Positions 1-5,467 of a stretch of 5,743 nt of DNA are shown one piece after another. A program made the translations under genes and the position numbers. The notes under the pieces are model-generated. The model searched no databases and had not been told where the DNA came from. It was given only the letters and a program-made list of their open reading frames with translations. Within the stretch, counting starts at the first letter, position 1. The number at the start of each line of letters is the position of its first letter. This DNA is from Clostridiales bacterium (GTDB taxonomy: Bacteria > Bacillota > Clostridia > WRLR01), in assembly GCA_031263625.1 (NCBI GenBank), contig JAISFK010000252.1, forward strand, positions 1 through 5,743, written 5' to 3'.

Positions 1-38
1 GCCCCCGCCGCGCCCGCCGCGCTTTCAGACTGAGCCAT
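1..38 (-). CDS. Possible start of a further gene, truncated by the window edge
   Basis: An ATG at 38-36 opens a frame that stays open to the left edge (M-A-Q-S-E-S-A-A-G-A-A-G). It follows the malG stop by 48 nt on the same strand. A GGGGG tract at 48-44 lies 5 nt upstream, like the G-run ribosome binding sites of malF, malE and the acyltransferase. A GTG at 80-78 is in the same frame and is an alternative start. Twelve Ala/Gly-rich residues are too few to identify a product. Genes after malG in sugar operons are often glycosidases or regulators, but nothing here shows that. In GC-rich DNA a short open frame can also arise by chance. Confidence 0.3.
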   Translation of the reverse strand, partial: MAQSESAAGAAG

Positions 39-86
39 CGCCGCCCCCGCGCCCGGCTTCCCCCCGGAGCGCCCGCCCACGCCGGC

Positions 87-944
87 TCAGCCTTTCACGG
101 CGCCGCCCGTGACGCCCTCGACGTAGTTCTTCTGCATGAGCATGAACAGTATCGATATCGGTATCGCGACCAGCACCGCGCCCGCGCAGAACGACGTGAA
201 GTAGCTGTAAATGTTCTCGCGCTCCAGCATGCGGAACAGCCCCAGCGCGATCGTGTAGTTCTGGTAGTTGTCCTTCATTATGACGCTCGCGAGTATGAAG
301 TCCACCCACGGCGCCATGAACGAGGTCAGCACCGCGTATGTGATGATCGGGCCGGACATCGGCAGCGTCAGCTTGTAGAATATCTCCCACCGCGTCGCGC
401 CGTCCAGCGTGGCCGCCTCGTCCAGCGCGCGCGGGATCGTGTCGAAGAAGCCCTTCGTGATGTAGTAGCCCAGGCCGGCGCCGCCGGCGTACACGAGCAC
501 GAGCGCCGCCAGCGACTTGTCCAGGCCGATGGCCTTCAGCAGGTGGTATATCGCTATGACGGACATGAACCCGGGGAACATGCCGAGCACGAGCGCCACG
601 TTCATGATCGGGCGCCGCGCCGCGAAGCGCAGCCGCGACAGCGCGTAGGCCACCATCAGCACGAACGCCGTCGATATGACGCAGCTCAGGATCGACACGA
701 ACAGCGTGTTCATGAACCAGCGCGGGTAGCTGAACAGCTCCGTGTTCGTGAACAGCCCCGTGTAGTTGCCGAGCGTGTAGCCCTTGGGGAATATGTAGCC
801 GTCGAGGTACGGCCCCTTCTCCGCCTTGAACGACATGAGCACCAGGTAGGCGATCGGCAGGAGCCAGATGATCGACAGCACGGACAGTATGGCGTAGATC
901 ACGCCGTCCGCGAGGCGCGCGCGCAGTTTCATGCTGTTCATCAT
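87..944 (-). CDS. malG: Maltose/maltodextrin-type ABC transporter permease MalG
   Basis: This is the second membrane subunit of a type I ABC importer for maltose, maltodextrin or a related sugar; it pairs with MalF in the cytoplasmic membrane and docks on the ATPase. The protein is 285 aa, close to the usual MalG length. About six hydrophobic segments are visible, near residues 13-37, 80-103, 112-133, 145-162, 197-222 and 250-270. The coupling (EAA) loop is clear: E176-A-A-T-L-D-G182, with L-P at 194-195. The C-terminus ends in N-Y-V-E-G-V-T-G-G-A-V-K-G, very like the typical MalG ending. The frame extends upstream to 1010, but ATG 944 is preferred: AGGAGG lies 10 nt before it and it overlaps the malF stop as ATGA, suggesting translational coupling. 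A second ATG follows at once (941-939). Exact sugar specificity cannot be read from the permease. Isoleucine codons are 12 ATC, 11 ATA and 1 ATT. Confidence 0.93.
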   Translation of the reverse strand: MMNSMKLRARLADGVIYAILSVLSIIWLLPIAYLVLMSFKAEKGPYLDGYIFPKGYTLGNYTGLFTNTELFSYPRWFMNTLFVSILSCVISTAFVLMVAYALSRLRFAARRPIMNVALVLGMFPGFMSVIAIYHLLKAIGLDKSLAALVLVYAGGAGLGYYITKGFFDTIPRALDEAATLDGATRWEIFYKLTLPMSGPIITYAVLTSFMAPWVDFILASVIMKDNYQNYTIALGLFRMLERENIYSYFTSFCAGAVLVAIPISILFMLMQKNYVEGVTGGAVKG

Positions 945-2500
945 GAGAACGTTTCCTCCTTTTTGGCCGAGGACGTGAGGTTGAACGTGACGAGCGAGAC
1001 GAAGGCGCACACGACGAATATCAGTATGCCTATCGTGGACGCGAGGTTATAGTCCTGCTGGTTCACAGTCAGCTTGTACAGCCACGTCACGAGCAGGTCG
1101 GTCTTGCCGCCCTGGTAGTAGTCCAGCGTGTTGGGGCCGCCCCCCGTCAGGAAGTATATGGCGTTGAAGTTGTTGATGTTGCCGATGAACTGCGTGATGA
1201 GGTACGGCGTCGTCACGAACAGCATGTACGGCATCGTGATGGACACGAACTGCCTTATGGGCCTCGCGCCGTCTATGCGCGCAGCCTCGTACAGATCCGC
1301 CGGGATGTTCATGAGGATGCCCGACGTGATCAGCATCGTGTACGGTATGCCGATCCACAGGTTCACGACGATGACGACGATCTTCGCCAGGAACGCGTCG
1401 TTGAGGAATCGGACGGGCGCGCCCGTCGCGCGCAGCACGTTTTGCAGGAACACGTTGACGACGCCCTGGTCGTCGAGGATCTGGCGCATGAGCAGCAGCG
1501 TGACGAACGCGGGCACGGCGATGGACAGCACGAAGCAGAAGCGCCACATCCCTTTCAGCTTTATGCTCTTTTTGTTGATCATGAGCGCGACGACCATGCC
1601 GAAGATATAGTTCAGGAACGTCGCGAACACGGCCCATATCAGCGTCCAGCCCAGCATGCCGAAAAACGTCGCGGACTTGAGCGGCTCGTCCCAGAACACG
1701 TCGCGGAAGTTCTGCAGCCCGACCCACGTGAACAGGTTGCCCGGCGGCTGGTGGGCGCGGTCGAAGTTCGTGAACGCTATGAGTATCATGAACACGAGCG
1801 GCAGCACCGTGAATGCCATGACGCCGACGGCCGGCAGCCCGAGCAGCGTGACGTGCAGGCGGCTGTCCGCCAGGGCCTTCAGCTCGCTCAGGAACGACGG
1901 CGGCCTGCGCCCCTCGGCGGCCATGCGCTGCAGCCTGTAGGCCGTGCGCGTGTTGGCGAGGTACAGGAACACGAACAGCACGGTGACGAAGATGGTCAGC
2001 ACGCCGTACAGCAGTATGAGCATGGAGTTGTCGCCCTGAACGTTGATGTAGATCTGATTGGCCTCGTCCCACACCCTGTTGAACGTGCTGGTTCCGAGCG
2101 TGCCGAACCTCGACAGGTAGAACAGGCCGAATGAGATCATGTACGCGAAATAGGCCAGCTCCGACGCAAAGTACAGCATCCCCTTCACGAACTGCGCGCG
2201 GGCGCAGCAGCCGGAGCCCATGACGAGGAAGCTCAGCCGCGTGAAGGCGTCGCCTTTCGCGAAGGCGCGCCCTGTTTCGGAGAGGCCGCCCGCGACGGCT
2301 CTCGCGAAGGAGCGCGCGCCGGACGCGGCGGCGCGCAGCATGCCGCCGTTGCCGCCGTCTTTGCCGCCTTTGCCGCCGCTCCTGCCGTTGCCGCCGCTGC
2401 CGCTATTCTTGCCGCTGCCGCTGTTGCCGCCATTCTTGCCTATGCCGCTATTTTCGCTGTTGCCGCTGCTTCCTGCTGCCCCTTTCTTTTCCTCACCCAT
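941..2500 (-). CDS. malF: Maltose/maltodextrin-type ABC transporter permease MalF with Gly-rich N-terminal extension
   Basis: This is the first membrane subunit of the importer; with MalG it forms the translocation path and receives sugar from MalE. The protein is 519 aa. Residues 7-53 are a Gly/Ser/Asn/Lys low-complexity tail, and residues 54-106 are a basic and amphipathic stretch. Hydrophobic segments follow near 107-129, 159-182, 218-243, 276-308, 319-340, 372-396, 426-440 and 488-508. The EAA coupling loop is E405-A-A-R-I-D-G411, ending in M-P at 423-424. The N-A-I-Y-F-L-T-G-G-G-P stretch at 446-456 is typical of MalF-type permeases. The first outside loop (about 130-158) is short, so the large P2 domain of E. 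coli MalF is absent, as is usual in Gram-positive relatives. An in-frame ATG at 2515 would add five residues but overlaps the G-run that serves as ribosome binding site for ATG 2500, so 2500 is preferred. The stop overlaps the malG start as ATGA. Confidence 0.92.
   Translation of the reverse strand: MGEEKKGAAGSSGNSENSGIGKNGGNSGSGKNSGSGGNGRSGGKGGKDGGNGGMLRAAASGARSFARAVAGGLSETGRAFAKGDAFTRLSFLVMGSGCCARAQFVKGMLYFASELAYFAYMISFGLFYLSRFGTLGTSTFNRVWDEANQIYINVQGDNSMLILLYGVLTIFVTVLFVFLYLANTRTAYRLQRMAAEGRRPPSFLSELKALADSRLHVTLLGLPAVGVMAFTVLPLVFMILIAFTNFDRAHQPPGNLFTWVGLQNFRDVFWDEPLKSATFFGMLGWTLIWAVFATFLNYIFGMVVALMINKKSIKLKGMWRFCFVLSIAVPAFVTLLLMRQILDDQGVVNVFLQNVLRATGAPVRFLNDAFLAKIVVIVVNLWIGIPYTMLITSGILMNIPADLYEAARIDGARPIRQFVSITMPYMLFVTTPYLITQFIGNINNFNAIYFLTGGGPNTLDYYQGGKTDLLVTWLYKLTVNQQDYNLASTIGILIFVVCAFVSLVTFNLTSSAKKEETFS
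955..960 (-). promoter_or_regulatory. malG ribosome binding site (AGGAGG)
   Basis: A full consensus AGGAGG lies within the 3' end of malF, 10 nt before the malG ATG at 944. It decides the start against the upstream in-frame ATG at 1010. It is the only consensus site in the window; the other genes use G-runs. Confidence 0.85.
2341..2480 (-). repeat. Imperfect tgccgc repeats encoding the MalF Gly-rich tail
   Basis: On the plus strand the hexamer tgccgc, or a one- or two-base variant, recurs about thirteen times: near 2341, 2350, 2362, 2371, 2383, 2389, 2398, 2410, 2416, 2425, 2437, 2443 and 2461. The spacings of 6, 9, 12 or 18 are all multiples of three. Read as malF it gives Gly-Gly-Asn, Gly-Gly-Lys and Gly-Ser-Gly units at residues 7-53. 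Copy-number changes by slippage would stay in frame. The pattern is seen directly; any effect on function is unknown. Confidence 0.75.
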
Positions 2501-2508
2501 AAAACAAG

Positions 2509-2513
2509 CCCCC
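2509..2513 (-). promoter_or_regulatory. malF ribosome binding site (GGGGG)
   Basis: A run of five G lies 8 nt before ATG 2500. GGGGG can pair with the CCUCC core of the anti-Shine-Dalgarno with one G-U wobble. The alternative ATG at 2515-2513 overlaps this tract and has no purine-rich element upstream (CCCAAAAATGA), which decides for 2500. Confidence 0.6.
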
Positions 2514-2554
2514 ATTCATTTTTGGGTATTTGCTTCGGCGGCCTGCGCGCCCGC

Positions 2555-2601
2555 CCGCGCCGCCCGCGAGCCGCCGGCCGGCAAGCTCGCGGGCGGCGCG
2601 G
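2555..2601 (-). other. Strong intercistronic hairpin between malE and malF
   Basis: Perfect 17-bp arms (2555-2571 and 2585-2601) enclose a 13-nt loop that contains CCGGCCGG. The arms are almost all G and C. On the transcript the structure begins 7 nt after the malE stop. It is not followed by a U-run, so it does not look like a full intrinsic terminator. More likely it blocks 3' exonucleases and stabilises malE mRNA, or it attenuates transcription so that MalE exceeds MalF and MalG. In E. coli the malE-malF gap holds REP palindromes that stabilise malE mRNA; that the role here is the same is inference. Confidence 0.8.
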
Positions 2602-2608
2602 CGCGGGA

Positions 2609-3877
2609 TCAGGCCGTAATCTGCGCGACCATGTTGTCCAAAAGCTCCTGCAGCGATTTGGAATAGTCCTTCGAGTCCATGGTGCGGCCGAACGCCTCGG
2701 CCGGATTCCAGAACCCGGCCAGAACGTCGTTCTGCGGCTCCGCGAACTGGCTCTGCGCCGCCAGCGCCGACAGCGCCACGTTCGCCTTGACCGCGTCGCT
2801 CTGGGCGGCGCTTATGTTGGACGGGCCGTATTCGCGCTTTTCAAAGCGCGTCAGCTGGTTCTGCTCGTTTGTCAGCCAGTCCGCCAGATCCATCGCGTGG
2901 ACGGGCGCATTCGTCAGGCTGTTCACGCCCACGAGCTTGTAGCCGCCGAACGAGCCCAGCTGCTTCTGCTCGCCGCCGATCGTCGCGGCCGGCAGCTTGG
3001 TCGCGGCGTAGTTGTCGCCCAGCCGCTCCTTGATGGCCGCCGCGTCCCATATCCCGGACACGCCCGCCGCTATGGACGAGCCCATGCCGCCCGTCAGCAC
3101 GGTGCCGTCGCCGCCCACGTATGCCGGATCCGCCGTGAACGCCTTTATGGCCTCCGCGGCCGCGAGCCCGGCCGGGCTGTTGAAGTCGCAGACCTGCTTG
3201 TCGCCGTCGAGCGAGAGCGAGCAGCCGGCCGCCAGAAAGAAGGACACGATGTACCAGCCGTTCGGCACGTCCATGTACACCTTCTTGCCCTTGTCGTTCG
3301 CGACTTTCAGCATCTGGTCGAGCGATTCCGTGTCCGACTCGGAGAACACGCTCTTGTCGTAGTACATGAAGTAGCCGTTGTCGGCCGTCATCGGGTATCC
3401 GTACAGGCTGTCGCCGATGCTCGCCGCCTCCACGGAGCTCTCCACGTTGCGCGCCGCGATGTCGGCCTTGTTCCGCGTGATCTCGTAGAGCGACTGCGCG
3501 TTCACGAGATCGCGCAGGTGGTCGTTGGAGAACATGAACACGTCCGCGGCCGCCGCGGGGTCCTCGCTGTAGCGCGTGCGCGCGTCGGCCTCGGACACCA
3601 CGCCGTAGTCAAACGTGTACGTGTTGGCCGGGTTCGCCGCCGCGAAAGCCTCGCACATCTCCTTGAGCAGCGCCTGCTCCTCCTGCGGCCCCCACACGCG
3701 GAGCGTCACGTTCTCGCCCGCCGGGGCGGCCGCGCCGCCATCCGCAGTGCCGCCGCCCGCGGGCGATGCGGCCCCGCCCCCGTTCGCGCCGGCGCAGCCC
3801 GCGAAGCTCGCGAACAGCAGCGCGGCGCACATGGCGAGCGCAATAGCGCGGCGCTTCGTCCCAAAGTCCTTTTTCAT
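2609..3877 (-). CDS. malE: Maltose/maltodextrin-type extracellular solute-binding lipoprotein MalE
   Basis: This is the substrate-capturing subunit of the importer, a family 1 solute-binding protein probably tethered to the outer face of the membrane. It is 422 aa. The N-terminus is a lipoprotein signal: a charged start with KKDFGTKRR, a hydrophobic core at 11-25, and lipobox F-A-G-C with the lipidated cysteine at 28 (Phe at -3 is slightly atypical). Residues 29-54 are a Gly/Ala/Pro-rich linker. The binding fold runs from about residue 56 (V-T-L-R-V-W-G) to the end. Y-P-M-T-A-D-N-G-Y-F-M-Y-Y-D-K at 161-175 is the stretch most typical of MalE-like proteins. C219 and C230 could form a disulfide, but this is unproven. 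The frame extends to 3988, but ATG 3877 follows a GGGGGG tract and starts the signal peptide. Substrate could be maltose, maltodextrin, another alpha-glucoside or a related oligosaccharide. Gene order malE-malF-malG supports the assignment. Confidence 0.9.
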   Translation of the reverse strand: MKKDFGTKRRAIALAMCAALLFASFAGCAGANGGGAASPAGGGTADGGAAAPAGENVTLRVWGPQEEQALLKEMCEAFAAANPANTYTFDYGVVSEADARTRYSEDPAAAADVFMFSNDHLRDLVNAQSLYEITRNKADIAARNVESSVEAASIGDSLYGYPMTADNGYFMYYDKSVFSESDTESLDQMLKVANDKGKKVYMDVPNGWYIVSFFLAAGCSLSLDGDKQVCDFNSPAGLAAAEAIKAFTADPAYVGGDGTVLTGGMGSSIAAGVSGIWDAAAIKERLGDNYAATKLPAATIGGEQKQLGSFGGYKLVGVNSLTNAPVHAMDLADWLTNEQNQLTRFEKREYGPSNISAAQSDAVKANVALSALAAQSQFAEPQNDVLAGFWNPAEAFGRTMDSKDYSKSLQELLDNMVAQITA

Positions 3878-3885
3878 GATAAATT

Positions 3886-3891
3886 CCCCCC
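3886..3891 (-). promoter_or_regulatory. malE ribosome binding site (GGGGGG)
   Basis: A run of six G followed by AATTTATC puts the site 8 nt before ATG 3877. It decides the start against the longer open frame, which would otherwise translate the AT-rich promoter region. Confidence 0.7.
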
Positions 3892-3904
3892 ATTTAAATC
3901 TTGA

Positions 3905-3926
3905 AATTGCGATAATATTGACAATT
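3905..3926. promoter_or_regulatory. Weak inverted repeat in the malE leader
   Basis: AATTG at 3905-3909 and CAATT at 3922-3926 are inverted around a 12-nt AT-rich spacer. The centre lies 25 bp from the centre of the stronger palindrome at 3931-3950. It could be an auxiliary regulator site, but 5-bp arms in AT-rich DNA may be chance. Confidence 0.25.
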
Positions 3927-3930
3927 CCAT

Positions 3931-3950
3931 GAATAACGCCGACATTATTC
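3931..3950. promoter_or_regulatory. Candidate LacI-family operator over the malE start site
   Basis: This is a 20-bp imperfect palindrome with outer arms GAATAA and TTATTC and 8 of 10 symmetric pairs matching. Its centre is a CpG (3940/3941). Central CpG and this length are typical of LacI/GalR-family operators, which often control maltose operons in Bacillota. It lies directly downstream of the predicted -10 and would cover about +1 to +20, a position suited to repression. The palindrome is seen; the family assignment is inference, and no regulator gene is in the window. Confidence 0.45.
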
Positions 3951-3957
3951 TGCTCAT

Positions 3958-3986
3958 AATATACCACGCGCCATGTAGCCGGAAAC
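3958..3986 (-). promoter_or_regulatory. Predicted malE promoter with extended -10
   Basis: On the minus strand TGGTATATT at 3966-3958 is an extended -10 element (TG, one base, then TATATT). A hexamer at -35 distance (GTTTCC, 17-nt spacer) is poor, which is common with extended -10 promoters. The predicted start is near 3951, giving a leader of about 73 nt. The surrounding DNA is much more AT-rich than the genes on either side. No good match to a catabolite-responsive element was seen. Confidence 0.5.
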
Positions 3987-4013
3987 ATAAAAGCTAAACA
4001 TTAAGCCAAACTT

Positions 4014-4041
4014 TTGCAACTGCCGCAACCGAGGGTTGCAA
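4014..4041 (-). other. Inverted repeat upstream of the malE promoter
   Basis: TTGCAAC (4014-4020) is inverted as GTTGCAA (4035-4041). A competing pairing is GCAACC (4025-4030) with GGTTGC (4034-4039). On the transcript it is followed by AAAAGTTTGG, not a U-run. It could be part of a transcript end for the acyltransferase gene or a protein site upstream of the malE promoter. Confidence 0.3.
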
Positions 4042-4058
4042 CCGCTGTGCGCAAAGGC

Positions 4059-4085
4059 AGCGCATGCTTCCAAGCGGCATGCGCT
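4059..4085 (-). terminator. Hairpin after the acyltransferase gene, possible weak terminator
   Basis: Perfect 9-bp arms (AGCGCATGC at 4059-4067, GCATGCGCT at 4077-4085) enclose a 9-nt loop, 43 nt past the acyltransferase stop. On the transcript the sequence after the stem is GCCTTTGCG, so only a short U stretch is present. It may end or protect the upstream transcript before the malE promoter begins; a true intrinsic terminator would have a stronger U-run. Confidence 0.4.
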
Positions 4086-4092
4086 CTCTTAT

Positions 4093-4115
4093 GCCATGCT
4101 CGTGCTCGACATGGC
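4093..4115 (-). other. Small inverted repeat just past the acyltransferase stop
   Basis: GCCATG (4093-4098) and CATGGC (4110-4115) form 6-bp arms with an 11-nt loop. It starts 12 nt after the stop codon and stands in tandem with the 9-bp hairpin at 4059-4085. It is possibly a 3'-end protecting structure. Confidence 0.3.
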
Positions 4116-4127
4116 GGGGCGGCGGCG

Positions 4128-5396
4128 TCATGAAAGCGCGGCAATTTCCGCGAGCATGTCGTCCAAAAGCGCGTTTGCCCATTTTGCGTCGGCGCCGGAG
4201 CCAAAAAAATTGCAGCTCAGAGTGCAGCGGCCATCGTAGGTTGACGCGGTGATTTGCAGATAGGGGCCGGGTTTGACCGGAGATGCCATGTACGCGTTTT
4301 CGACGGGCAAATTGCCAAAGCGCAGCAAGTCCCGATCGATAATCCCAATGTTCGTATAGTTGATCAGGGGCATCGCGACGATCTTCGTGAAATTGCGCTT
4401 TAACGAGGCGTATGGCAAAAAACGGACTGCCAGGCCCCACAAAAGGACGGATTTGAGAATGGCGTTGCCGGCCTTGTGCCGCCGCATTTGCCCGGAAACC
4501 TGGCTCAGCGTGTCCGCCAGCGAGTCGCCCGCCCGGACGGAGATATGGCACATGCAGATGCCCGCGCAGTTGCCTATGCCGAAGCTTTCGCCAGCCGGCA
4601 TGAACTTTCGCAAGTCCATGGTGGAGGGCAGCATGATTTTTTCGGCGCCGGCATTCTTGCAAAACGCCCTGGCATACAGCGCCATCAAAATATCGTTGAC
4701 GGTGGCGCCGCTTGTTTTCGCGCGGCTTTTCAGCGCCTCGAAATCCTCCCCGGACACGCGCCGCGTTTCCATGCGGGGCTCGCGGCTGTTTTTGTCGAAG
4801 CCGGCGCCCTGCTGCTCTTTGTTGTTGGCGAAGCCATGCGTTTCGTGCTTGGAGCGCAGCATGCGCATTTTTTCTCCCAGCTTCACGCCTTTGAAAAGCG
4901 GCTGAAGCCCCCGCGGGAGGAATGGGGGGATCGAAACGGGCCCGCCGGCTTCCAGCGCCGCGTAAAGGCCGGCCAGCAGGTACAGATATTCCTTGACCCC
5001 GACGCCGTCGCAGACTATATGGCTGACAATCGCGCAAATGGAATCCCCGCGCGCGCGCCGGACAAGCAAAATTTTCAGCTGGGGCTCTTTTGACGCGTCA
5101 AAATCCGCGGAAAAAAGGCGCGCGGCCTGCTCGTCCGCGTCGTCGGCGCCATCCGCTTCAAATACCCGCACCATGTCCTCGCTCGTAAAATTCTTCTCCA
5201 CCCAGCGCGGCCGATTCCGCGAATCGCTAAAGCAGCAGGCCATGAGCGGGATAGTTTGGATCGACAGATCGACGGCCCGCTTGAGGACGCGCAGATCGAC
5301 GCGGCCCGCAAAATCGATGCGGCAGCGTATCAGCGGCTCATAGACGGTCTTCCACAGGTTTTGCCATATGTCGAAAATTTCCGCCTTGTATTTCAT
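4128..5396 (-). CDS. Condensation-domain acyltransferase-like protein (COG4908 / alcohol acetyltransferase type)
   Basis: This 422-aa protein looks like a stand-alone member of the condensation-domain / chloramphenicol-acetyltransferase fold, which moves an acyl group from a thioester to a hydroxyl or amine. The active-site motif is S125-H126-I-V-C-D130-G131, matching HHxxxDG with the first His replaced by Ser and the catalytic second His kept. Further family features are G-A-T-V-N-D-I-L-M-A-L-Y at 230-241, S-T-M-D-L-R-K at 258-264 and Y-T-N-I-G-I-I-D at 347-354. No carrier-protein or adenylation domain is attached, so it is not a peptide synthetase module. No signal peptide is evident, so it is probably cytoplasmic. 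The start at 5396 follows GGGGGG with a 6-nt spacer; the frame is open further upstream but that part looks like chance. Codon use differs from malG: isoleucine is 11 ATC, 9 ATT and 4 ATA. Acyl donor and acceptor are unknown. The hydrolase fragment upstream is a likely operon partner. Confidence 0.72.
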   Translation of the reverse strand: MKYKAEIFDIWQNLWKTVYEPLIRCRIDFAGRVDLRVLKRAVDLSIQTIPLMACCFSDSRNRPRWVEKNFTSEDMVRVFEADGADDADEQAARLFSADFDASKEPQLKILLVRRARGDSICAIVSHIVCDGVGVKEYLYLLAGLYAALEAGGPVSIPPFLPRGLQPLFKGVKLGEKMRMLRSKHETHGFANNKEQQGAGFDKNSREPRMETRRVSGEDFEALKSRAKTSGATVNDILMALYARAFCKNAGAEKIMLPSTMDLRKFMPAGESFGIGNCAGICMCHISVRAGDSLADTLSQVSGQMRRHKAGNAILKSVLLWGLAVRFLPYASLKRNFTKIVAMPLINYTNIGIIDRDLLRFGNLPVENAYMASPVKPGPYLQITASTYDGRCTLSCNFFGSGADAKWANALLDDMLAEIAALS

Positions 5397-5402
5397 GAAT
5401 AG

Positions 5403-5408
5403 CCCCCC
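5403..5408 (-). promoter_or_regulatory. Acyltransferase gene ribosome binding site (GGGGGG)
   Basis: A run of six G, in AAGGGGGGCT, lies 6 nt before ATG 5396. It decides this start over upstream in-frame starts inside the hydrolase-coding region. It resembles the malE site. Confidence 0.7.
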
Positions 5409-5428
5409 TTGAAAGATATGCTGGGCTT

Positions 5429-5462
5429 GGCGCCTGGGGCGCGAAAAGCCGCGGCCGGCGCC
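5429..5462 (-). other. GC-rich hairpin between hydrolase and acyltransferase genes
   Basis: GGCGCC at 5429-5434 pairs with GGCGCC at 5457-5462, and an inner CGCG (5440-5443) pairs with CGCG (5450-5453). A small bulge and one mismatch separate the two helices. It starts 5 nt after the hydrolase stop. No U-run follows on the transcript, so it may stabilise or attenuate the message rather than end it. It fills most of the 71-nt gap. Confidence 0.45.
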
Positions 5463-5467
5463 TATGC

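Noticed and set aside
1047..2072. 341-codon minus-strand frame inside malF
   Set aside because: It is an out-of-frame reading of malF; the product is Arg/His/Pro-rich and has no membrane segments or motifs.
2341..2480. CRISPR array or mobile-element repeat
   Set aside because: The units are 6-12 bp, in frame and coding, with no spacers of the usual length, so this is a coding microsatellite-like tract. No transposase or terminal inverted repeats were seen in the window.
2555..2601. Intrinsic terminator after malE
   Set aside because: The stem is very strong, but no U-run follows on the transcript and malF and malG would then lack a visible promoter. An mRNA-stabilising or attenuating structure fits better.
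2220..2666. Plus-strand frame giving a Pro/Leu-rich repeat protein
   Set aside because: The Pro-Leu pattern is just the reverse strand of the MalF Gly-rich repeat. It has no supporting start site and lies antisense to malF.
2522..3904. 460-codon open frame on the plus strand opposite malE
   Set aside because: It is antisense to a clearly recognised binding protein. Its product is rich in Arg, Val, His and Ala without domains, the usual shadow of GC-rich codon bias.
3994..5037. 347-codon minus-strand frame over the acyltransferase gene
   Set aside because: It is a shifted reading of the acyltransferase with Arg/Gln-rich composition. The 4128-5396 frame carries the SHxxxDG motif and a good ribosome binding site.
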